Source: Acidimicrobiia bacterium (GTDB lineage Bacteria; Actinomycetota; Acidimicrobiia; Acidimicrobiales; Aldehydirespiratoraceae). Taken from it: a DNA stretch of 64,000 nucleotides. A model generated the notes under the pieces. That model did no database searches. It was given only the letters and a program-made list of their open reading frames with translations, and was not told where the DNA came from. Positions 1 to 6,156 of the stretch are shown piece after piece; positions within the stretch are counted from its first letter, which is position 1; each line of letters starts with the position of its first letter. The stretch spans positions 1 to 64,000 of the forward strand of contig JAJEHD010000014.1 of the NCBI GenBank assembly GCA_022819505.1, in the 5' to 3' direction. The translations under genes and the position numbers were made by a program.

Positions 1-1
1 C

Positions 2-460
2 GCGGTGGCCATGGCGTGCGCGTTCGGCGGTGCGGTGAACCAGATGATCGCCAACGGCGGGAACCTGGTGATGACCGGTTCGGAGCAGGAGGCCATCGGC
101 ATCCGCGTCTTCGACATCATCTCCACCACCGGAGACTTCGCCGACGCCTATCCGAGTGTTGTGACCGGGTTCCTGCAGGTGACCGAGGACGCCAACCGCG
201 CTTACAACAGCGACCGGGAGCCGTTCATCGACATCATCGCCGAGGCTGCCGGCATGGAACGGGCCCCGACCATCGCGCTGCTGGACGCGTTCTCGTTCCC
301 CGAGAAGGATGTGCAGCTGTCCGACGCGTGGCTCGGCGGGACCGTCCAGCAGGTGATGAAGGACCAGATGGACTTCTTCGTCGCCCAGGGCGAGATCGCC
401 TCGGCGCTGGGAAGCTACGACGCCTTCGTCGACACCAGCTTCCTCGAAGCCGTCAACTGA
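2..460 (+). CDS. ABC transporter substrate-binding protein, taurine/nitrate/sulfonate type (C-terminal part, truncated by window start)
   Basis: Only the last 152 residues lie in the window; the reading frame is open from base 2, so the true start is upstream. The fragment resembles the C-terminal lobe of periplasmic binding proteins of the TauA/SsuA/NrtA class: a stretch about losing or replacing a position ('GGNLVMTGSEQEAIGIRVFDII'-like, residues about 17-38), then helical segments ending in an acidic tail. The assignment is supported mainly by the genes that follow, an ATPase and a permease of the same transporter class. A 118-base spacer containing a 9-bp GC hairpin separates it from the ATPase gene, a common arrangement when the binding protein is made in excess of the membrane parts. 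The ligand cannot be read from the fragment; taurine or another C2 sulfonate is favoured by the downstream phosphate acetyltransferase. Confidence 0.7.
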   Translation, partial: AVAMACAFGGAVNQMIANGGNLVMTGSEQEAIGIRVFDIISTTGDFADAYPSVVTGFLQVTEDANRAYNSDREPFIDIIAEAAGMERAPTIALLDAFSFPEKDVQLSDAWLGGTVQQVMKDQMDFFVAQGEIASALGSYDAFVDTSFLEAVN

Positions 461-472
461 TTTCTCCCTCCG

Positions 473-507
473 GGGCGGGCGTTCGACCCCCGTGTCGGCG
501 CCCGCCC
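473..507 (+). terminator. GC-rich hairpin between binding-protein and ATPase genes (possible attenuator)
   Basis: GGGCGGGCG at 473-481 is perfectly complementary to CGCCCGCCC at 499-507, with a 17-base loop. No T-run follows, so it is not a canonical intrinsic terminator. Its position 13 bases after the binding-protein stop would suit an mRNA-stabilising or attenuating structure that lowers expression of the membrane components. Confidence 0.4.
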
Positions 508-578
508 GGGAGTGAGGGCAATAGTCGAACGGCTACCGTCGTTTCGATCCCAAGACCACGGGCCGAAGGGGGACCCGC

Positions 579-1952
579 ATGGATTCATTTGTTCATGGCT
601 TGGCCGAGGTGTACGACCGCATCACCTGGATCGTCGCCAGGGGCGCGTTCTGGCTGTCGGTGGTGCTCCTGTACCTGGCTCTGGCGGCCGCATTGGCGAT
701 GCTCGTCGATCTTGCGGTAACGCCATCCAGACGGTTCGAGGGCGCCGACCGCGCCTCGCGGCCCCGCGACGGCATCGTGCTGATCGGCCAGATCATGGCC
801 GGAGTGTCTCTCGTCGGTGGCGTCGTCCTGGTGTTCCGCGACACCGCGTCACCATGGCAGCCGGCGGTGGCGCTGCTGGGGGGAGCTGCACTGCTGTCCA
901 TCCTGATGATGTACCGCCGGGCCAATGAGGACAGGCAGGCCGCGATGGCCCGGTACGTGTGGCTCGCCCTGGCCGTGACCGCCGCGGTCGCGGTGGTCCT
1001 GGCCTACATGCAGCGCGACGACTCCGCCATCCCCTACCTGGGGCTGCTCTTCGCGGTATTCGTGATCGCTCGGGCGTGGTTCACGCTGGCTCGCCCGGAG
1101 GTGCACTTCGATCCGTCCAAGATCGAAGTGACCAGGGAGTCCCGCACCGAGAGTCCTCTGATAGTGCAGGAACTGGGCATGGTGTACGAGCTGCCCGACG
1201 GGGGAAGCGTGGAGGCATTGAAGGATGTGACCTTCACGCTCGAGCCCGGCCGTCTGCTAACCCTGCTCGGCCCTTCCGGATGCGGCAAGACCACGCTGCT
1301 GAACATCATCGCCGGCTTCCTGGCGCCGACTTCGGGGGAGGTGAAGCTGGGCAGCGATCCGATCACCGGGCCGGGCCAGGACCGGGGCATGGTGTTCCAG
1401 CGGGGCGCCTTGTTCGAGTGGCTCAGCGTGAACGACAACGTCGGCTTCGGAGCCCGGATGAACGGGCGGTCGCGTCCGGCGTCGCGTGAGGCGGTACAGG
1501 ACCTGTTGCAGATCGTCGGGTTGCAGGACTTCGGCGACAAGGCGGTGTACGAGCTGTCCGGCGGGATGCAGCAGCGGGTCGCGCTGGCCCGATGTCTGGC
1601 CAATGATCCCAAGCTCATCCTGATGGACGAGCCTCTCGGCGCTCTCGATGCCCTCACCCGGGAGAAGATGCAGGGCCTGGTGCTGAACCTGTGGAACGAG
1701 ACGGGCAAGACCATCGTGCTGGTCACCCACAGCGTGGAGGAGGCGCTGTACCTGGGGGACCAGCTGTTCGTGATGGCGCCCCGACCCGGGCGCATCGAGC
1801 GGACCTATGACTTGCCCTTCGCTCGGCAGGCGCTCACCGCCGATGCGCGTGAGCTCAAGACCTCTGCCGAGTTCATCCGGGTCCGGGAGGAGATCCTCAC
1901 GATGATCTGGGAGATGGAGGAGCAGATCATGGGAACGGCGGGAGGAAGCTGA
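579..1952 (+). CDS. Nitrate/taurine-type ABC ATPase with an N-terminal membrane domain
   Basis: 457 residues, where SsuB/TauB/NrtD-type ATPases usually have about 250-270. Residues 1-175 are not an ATPase: about five hydrophobic segments (roughly 22-46, 66-86, 95-112, 125-143 and 150-170) form an integral membrane domain I do not recognise. Residues about 193-457 are a complete ATPase: Walker A GPSGCGKTT at 231-239, Q-loop in MVFQ near 271-274, signature LSGGMQQR at 326-333, Walker B LILMDEP at 346-352 and the switch histidine H384 in LVTHS. The GMVFQ...LFEWLSVNDNV segment is typical of the sulfonate/taurine/nitrate class. The start ATG at 579 precedes the first membrane helix. The stop overlaps the permease start (TGATG), so the two are translationally coupled. 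The fusion would tether the ATPase to the membrane; whether its helices contact the partner permease is unknown. Confidence 0.85.
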   Translation: MDSFVHGLAEVYDRITWIVARGAFWLSVVLLYLALAAALAMLVDLAVTPSRRFEGADRASRPRDGIVLIGQIMAGVSLVGGVVLVFRDTASPWQPAVALLGGAALLSILMMYRRANEDRQAAMARYVWLALAVTAAVAVVLAYMQRDDSAIPYLGLLFAVFVIARAWFTLARPEVHFDPSKIEVTRESRTESPLIVQELGMVYELPDGGSVEALKDVTFTLEPGRLLTLLGPSGCGKTTLLNIIAGFLAPTSGEVKLGSDPITGPGQDRGMVFQRGALFEWLSVNDNVGFGARMNGRSRPASREAVQDLLQIVGLQDFGDKAVYELSGGMQQRVALARCLANDPKLILMDEPLGALDALTREKMQGLVLNLWNETGKTIVLVTHSVEEALYLGDQLFVMAPRPGRIERTYDLPFARQALTADARELKTSAEFIRVREEILTMIWEMEEQIMGTAGGS

Positions 1953-3016
1953 TGGTGGAAGGACCGGGCGGTCACGCCGTCAAAGAGAACGTCGAGCAGC
2001 ACAACCGGCTGGTGAACTGGCCCTTCAACTGGCTGTTCCGCAGCCGCGGCGGCTCGAGCGCCCGCAAGACCGTCACCTTCGGTGACGCTGCCGAGGTCAG
2101 CGGCGCGTTCCTGTGGACGGTGATCAGCCTGATCGTGATACTGGCCCTGTGGTTCGTCTCCACGACGGTGTGGGGGCTGCCCGACGAGTGGTACGACTAC
2201 GCCGACGAGGTGAGGGCCGGTCTCTCGGAGGACGAGAGCTACGGCCAGCGCGACCTGCTGCGCGACTGCGACAACGCGGCCGACGATCCGGCAGCCTTCG
2301 GTGGCTTGCCGGAGTGCTCGTACGTGCAGTGGCTCAGCGAGGCGACGCTGCCCAGCCCGGTGCAGGTGGCCGAGGCCACGTGGGACTTCGCTCGCAACGG
2401 CTACAGCGGATTCACGGTGTGGCAGCACTTGTGGCTCAGCTTCAGCCGCCTGGCCAAGGGGCTGTTCTGGGGGGTGGCCATAGGCGTGCCCATAGGTCTG
2501 TCCATGGGACTGTCCAGCCGGTGGCGGGGCATATTCGACCCCGTCGTCGAACTGTTGCGGCCCATCCCACCGCTGGCTCTGATCCCGCTGTTCATCGTGT
2601 GGTTCGGCATCGGTGAGGAGGGCAAGGTCAACCTGCTGCTGTTCGCGGCTATCTGGATCATGGTCATCGCGGCCCGCTCCGGGGTGCTGGCCGTCAACAC
2701 CACCAAGGTCCACGCGGCCTACTCGCTCGGTGCGTCGAAGGCCCAGGTGCTGCGCCATGTGATCCTGCCCAACGCGCTTCCGGAGATCTTCACCGGGCTG
2801 CGGGTCGCCATCGGGGTGTGCTGGGGGACACTGGTGGCCGCAGAGCTGCTGGGGGCCAGCTCCGGGTTGGGCTTCACCATCTTCAAGGCCCGCCAGTTCT
2901 TCCTGCTCGACCTGATGCTCTCCGCGGTGATGCTCATCAGCATCCTGGGCGTAACCATGGATGTGGCCATGCGCATGGCCGAGAAGAGACTCATCCCCTG
3001 GCGGGGCAAAGGTTGA
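1952..3016 (+). CDS. ABC transporter permease, taurine/nitrate/sulfonate type (TauC/SsuC-like)
   Basis: 354 residues, about 80 longer than the usual SsuC/TauC. The C-terminal 220 residues hold the conserved permease core, including the coupling motif region 'AYSLGASKAQVLRHVILPNALPEIF', with the canonical EAA-type signature near residues 250-275 and hydrophobic helices before and after it. The extra length sits at the N-terminus: a cytoplasmic segment, one helix (about 48-70) and a soluble, acidic, cysteine-containing loop (about 71-135) that ends just before the helix bundle. That insertion is unusual and contains two cysteines (in LRDCDNA and PECSY) that could pair outside the membrane. The start overlaps the ATPase stop by one base. 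With the two upstream genes it forms a complete importer for a small anionic organic compound. Confidence 0.85.
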   Translation: MVEGPGGHAVKENVEQHNRLVNWPFNWLFRSRGGSSARKTVTFGDAAEVSGAFLWTVISLIVILALWFVSTTVWGLPDEWYDYADEVRAGLSEDESYGQRDLLRDCDNAADDPAAFGGLPECSYVQWLSEATLPSPVQVAEATWDFARNGYSGFTVWQHLWLSFSRLAKGLFWGVAIGVPIGLSMGLSSRWRGIFDPVVELLRPIPPLALIPLFIVWFGIGEEGKVNLLLFAAIWIMVIAARSGVLAVNTTKVHAAYSLGASKAQVLRHVILPNALPEIFTGLRVAIGVCWGTLVAAELLGASSGLGFTIFKARQFFLLDLMLSAVMLISILGVTMDVAMRMAEKRLIPWRGKG

Positions 3017-3033
3017 CGCAGCCTTCGTCGGCG

Positions 3034-3954
3034 ATGGGTCTCGATCCGGTCGACGAACGATGGCGGGCCGCGGCCCGCGCGGCGCGCGTCCGTGTCGTTC
3101 TGGCCGACGGCATCGACGAGCGGGCCGCGGCCGCGGCCCGGCGCCTGGAGGCCGAGGGCCTGGCTCGTCCGGTGCTGGTGGACGACGCTGCGGCCTTCTG
3201 CTCGGAACCGGTGTGCTTGCAGGCCCGAACCTCGCCCTGGCGCGAGCGCATCGACCTCGACGACCCTCTGCATGTGGCCGCGCTCATGGTCGCCGCCGGC
3301 GAGGCCGACGCCTGCGTGGCCGGAGCGACCCGGTCCACCGGTGACGTGGTCCGGGCCGCGCTGTTCTGCATCGGAACGGCTCCCGGTGTGGACATCGTGA
3401 GCAGCTGCTTCGTCCTCGTGCTGCCGGACGGCACACCGATCACCTACGGCGATTGCGGGGTCGTTCCCGAGCCGGACGCGGACCAACTCGCCTCGATAGC
3501 GATCGCCAGCGCCACGACCCATGCGCAGCTCGCCGGCACCGAGCCCCGGGTGGCGATGCTGTCGTACTCCACCAAGGGCAGCGCCGGCGGTCCCCGCGTG
3601 GAGTTGGTGCGGGCGGCCACCGAGTTGGTGCGATCGAAGGCACCGGCGCTCGCGGTGGACGGCGAGTTGCAGTTCGATGCAGCCTGGGAGTCCGAGGTGG
3701 CCGCGACGAAGGCACCCGGCTCGCCGGTCGCGGGCCGGGCCAACGTCTTCGTCTTCCCCGATCTCTCCTCGGGCAACATCGCCTACAAGATCACCCAGCG
3801 GCTGGCCGGCGCCCGGGCCTACGGCCCCCTGCTGCAGGGCACCGCGGCCGTCATCCACGACCTGTCCAGGGGCTGCAGTGTCGACGACATCGTGAAGGTG
3901 GCCACCATCGCCGTCTACCAGGCCGGCCTCGCCTCATCACCCGGCTCTAACTGA
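3034..3954 (+). CDS. pta: Phosphate acetyltransferase (Pta catalytic domain)
   Basis: Converts acetyl phosphate plus CoA to acetyl-CoA in the cytosol. The 306 residues cover the PTA/PTB domain: 'AGEADACVAGATRSTGDVVRAA' early, the family hallmark 'VAMLSYSTKGSAGGPRVELV' in the middle, then 'DGELQFDAA', and 'NVFVFPDLSSGNIAYKITQRLAGA' toward the end. This is a short, domain-only enzyme lacking the long N-terminal region of enterobacterial Pta. A TTG at 3013 overlaps the permease stop and is an alternative start adding seven residues; neither has a strong ribosome-binding site. Lying directly behind a taurine-type transporter, the gene fits the route in which sulfoacetaldehyde acetyltransferase (Xsc) releases acetyl phosphate and sulfite. 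No xsc gene is in the window; it may lie upstream. Confidence 0.88.
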   Translation: MGLDPVDERWRAAARAARVRVVLADGIDERAAAAARRLEAEGLARPVLVDDAAAFCSEPVCLQARTSPWRERIDLDDPLHVAALMVAAGEADACVAGATRSTGDVVRAALFCIGTAPGVDIVSSCFVLVLPDGTPITYGDCGVVPEPDADQLASIAIASATTHAQLAGTEPRVAMLSYSTKGSAGGPRVELVRAATELVRSKAPALAVDGELQFDAAWESEVAATKAPGSPVAGRANVFVFPDLSSGNIAYKITQRLAGARAYGPLLQGTAAVIHDLSRGCSVDDIVKVATIAVYQAGLASSPGSN

Positions 3955-4009
3955 TCTGCTAGGCCTGCTAACTTTGCGGTTCGGCACAACTGGAACCATC
4001 AGGAGCGAG

Positions 4010-4630
4010 ATGGCCGCGATCGAAAGCAACGCAACCGCGGTTCGCCGACCCTTGGACGCCGAGCGGGTGATATCGGTGGCGGCGGAGATCGCCGACGCGG
4101 AGGGTCTCGACAAGCTGACCCTCACCCGCGTGGCCGACACTCTCGGCGTCCGGCAGCCGGCCCTGTACCGCCATGTGGACGGCTACGACGACCTGCTGCG
4201 TAGCCTCAGCCTGCGTGGTCGCGAGATCCTGGCCCAGCGGCTGGCCGACGCTGCTGTGGGGCTCTCGGGCGACGACGCGGTGGCCGCGGTGGGCCATGCC
4301 TGGCGCCAGATGGTGCGCGACCGTCCCGGGATCTACGCCGCCACCGATCGCTACCCCTGCGCCGGCGACGCCCAACTCGAGGCGGCCGTCGAGCGAGTCC
4401 TCGGCGTGCTGGGCCAGGTTCTGAGGGGCTACGACCTCACCGACGAGGACCGCGTCCACGCGGCCCGGACGCTGCGCAGTGCCTTTCACGGCTTCAGCCA
4501 TCTCGAGTCCGGTGACGGCCACCCCCTGCCCCATGACCCGGAGGACACCTTCGACCATCTGGTGCAGCTGCTCTGCGCTGGCGTCCACCGGCTTTCCCGC
4601 AACGCCACCCCCAGCGGCAGCATCGTCTGA
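4010..4630 (+). CDS. TetR-family transcriptional regulator
   Basis: 206 residues from the ATG at 4010, chosen because AGGAGCGAG stands directly upstream; a TTG at 3974 would add 12 residues without comparable signal. The N-terminal half contains a typical TetR helix-turn-helix ('TLTRVADTLGVRQPALYRHV', residues about 40-59). The C-terminal part with 'ARTLRSAFHGFSHLESGDG' resembles the WHG/TetR_C_33 type ligand-binding domain. Its stop overlaps the start of the iron-sulfur/anchor subunit gene (TGATG), so it is probably the local regulator of the molybdoenzyme operon and may be co-transcribed with it. The effector is unknown. Confidence 0.85.
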   Translation: MAAIESNATAVRRPLDAERVISVAAEIADAEGLDKLTLTRVADTLGVRQPALYRHVDGYDDLLRSLSLRGREILAQRLADAAVGLSGDDAVAAVGHAWRQMVRDRPGIYAATDRYPCAGDAQLEAAVERVLGVLGQVLRGYDLTDEDRVHAARTLRSAFHGFSHLESGDGHPLPHDPEDTFDHLVQLLCAGVHRLSRNATPSGSIV

Positions 4631-6144
4631 TGACCCGGCTTGGGTTCCTGCTGGACAGCGACAGCTGCATCGGCTGTCATGCCTGCACGGTCGCCTGCAA
4701 GAGCGAGCACGATGTGCCCCTGGGCGTGAACCGGACCTGGGTCAAGTACATCGAGACCGGCACCTTCCCCAACGTCAATCGCCATTTCTCGGTGATGCGT
4801 TGCAACCACTGTGACAACGCACCCTGCATCACCATCTGCCCCACCAACGCGCTGTTCCGGGCGGCCAACGGGGTGGTCGACTTCGACGACAGCAACTGCA
4901 TCGGCTGCAAGGGATGCATGAACGCCTGCCCCTACGACGCCATCTACATCAACCCGGCCACCAACACCGCCAACAAGTGCAACTTCTGCAACCATCGCAT
5001 CGAGCAGGACCTCGAGCCGAGCTGCGTCGTGGTGTGCCCCACCCACGCCATCAAAGTGGCCGATCTCGACGACCCGACCGACGAGACCACCCGCATCATC
5101 GCCCGCAGCGACACCGCAGTGCGGGCCCCCGAACAGCAGACCCTGCCCAAGGTGCATTACCGGGGTGCCGACCAGGCCTCTCTGAACCCGCTCCGCACCG
5201 CCATACCCCCCGACGGCATGATCTGGGCCGACACCACACCCCAGCACCCGACGGCCGAGCCTGACGGTCACGGTGTGATGGCCCGCACCACATACACGAC
5301 CGCCCACCAGATGACCTGGAAGGCCAAGGTGTCGAGCTATCTCGTGACCAAGGCGGTGGCGGCCGGCGTGATGGCCGTGGCCGCGCTGCTGGTGCTGCTG
5401 GGACACAGCGGCGCGCAGGCCGCGGTCGGGGTGGTGCCGCCCGTGGTCGCGGGCGTGTTCCTCGCGGCGACCGGCGTGCTGCTGGTCGGCGATCTGAAGC
5501 GCCCGGAGCGCTTCTACTACCTGCTCACCCGCAGCAATCGCCGCTCCTGGCTGGTCAAGGGAGCCTGGGTGCTCGGCGCCTTCGCCGCGGTGTGCGCCGC
5601 ATGGTTTGTGGCCGGGGTCGCCGACTCGCCGGTCACGCTGCAGGCACTGGCCGTACCGGCCGGGCTGCTGGGCCTGGCCACCGCCGGCTACACCGCCTTC
5701 CTGTTCGCCCAGTGCGAGGGACGTGACCTCTGGCAGACGCCCCTGCTGCTGCCCACGCTGCTGGCCCAGGCCGCGGTGGCGGGAGGCGCGGCCTACTCGG
5801 TGGCCGACCTGGTGATGGACGTTCCCGAGGTGGATGCGGTGCGGTGGGTGCTGCTCGGTGGCCTGCTCGCCACCGGTGTGCTGGTTGCCGCTGAAATCGT
5901 GTCGCGGGGCACCGCCCACGTGGAGGCGGCCGTAGAAGCCATGACCCGGGGCCGGTACGCCCGCCGCTTCTGGGCTGGAGGCGTAGTTCTCGGCCTGATC
6001 CTGCCCGCGGCCGCCACCGTCGTCGCGCTGGCGGCCGGAACCGGCGCAGCCCTGCCTGGTGCCGCCGGGCTGTGCGCCCTGGCGGGTATGTGGTTCTACG
6101 AGGACAGCTTCGTGCGGGCCGGCCAGTCCGTGCCCTTGTCGTAG
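4630..6144 (+). CDS. Molybdoenzyme electron-transfer subunit fused to membrane anchor (DmsB-DmsC-like fusion)
   Basis: 504 residues. Residues 1-200 form a DmsB/PsrB-type ferredoxin with sixteen cysteines in four groups: C13/16/19/23, C58/61/66/70, C90/93/96/100 and C117/120/132/136, enough for four cubane iron-sulfur clusters. Residues about 235-500 have eight hydrophobic helices and resemble a DmsC-type quinol-interacting anchor. The two subunits are normally separate polypeptides; here one gene encodes both. It would pass electrons between the membrane quinone pool and the catalytic subunit encoded 12 bases downstream. The ferredoxin domain precedes the first helix and there is no export signal, so it probably faces the cytoplasm. 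The start overlaps the TetR stop. Substrate and direction of electron flow are not determined. Confidence 0.85.
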   Translation: MTRLGFLLDSDSCIGCHACTVACKSEHDVPLGVNRTWVKYIETGTFPNVNRHFSVMRCNHCDNAPCITICPTNALFRAANGVVDFDDSNCIGCKGCMNACPYDAIYINPATNTANKCNFCNHRIEQDLEPSCVVVCPTHAIKVADLDDPTDETTRIIARSDTAVRAPEQQTLPKVHYRGADQASLNPLRTAIPPDGMIWADTTPQHPTAEPDGHGVMARTTYTTAHQMTWKAKVSSYLVTKAVAAGVMAVAALLVLLGHSGAQAAVGVVPPVVAGVFLAATGVLLVGDLKRPERFYYLLTRSNRRSWLVKGAWVLGAFAAVCAAWFVAGVADSPVTLQALAVPAGLLGLATAGYTAFLFAQCEGRDLWQTPLLLPTLLAQAAVAGGAAYSVADLVMDVPEVDAVRWVLLGGLLATGVLVAAEIVSRGTAHVEAAVEAMTRGRYARRFWAGGVVLGLILPAAATVVALAAGTGAALPGAAGLCALAGMWFYEDSFVRAGQSVPLS

Positions 6145-6156
6145 GGGAGTCGGGTC

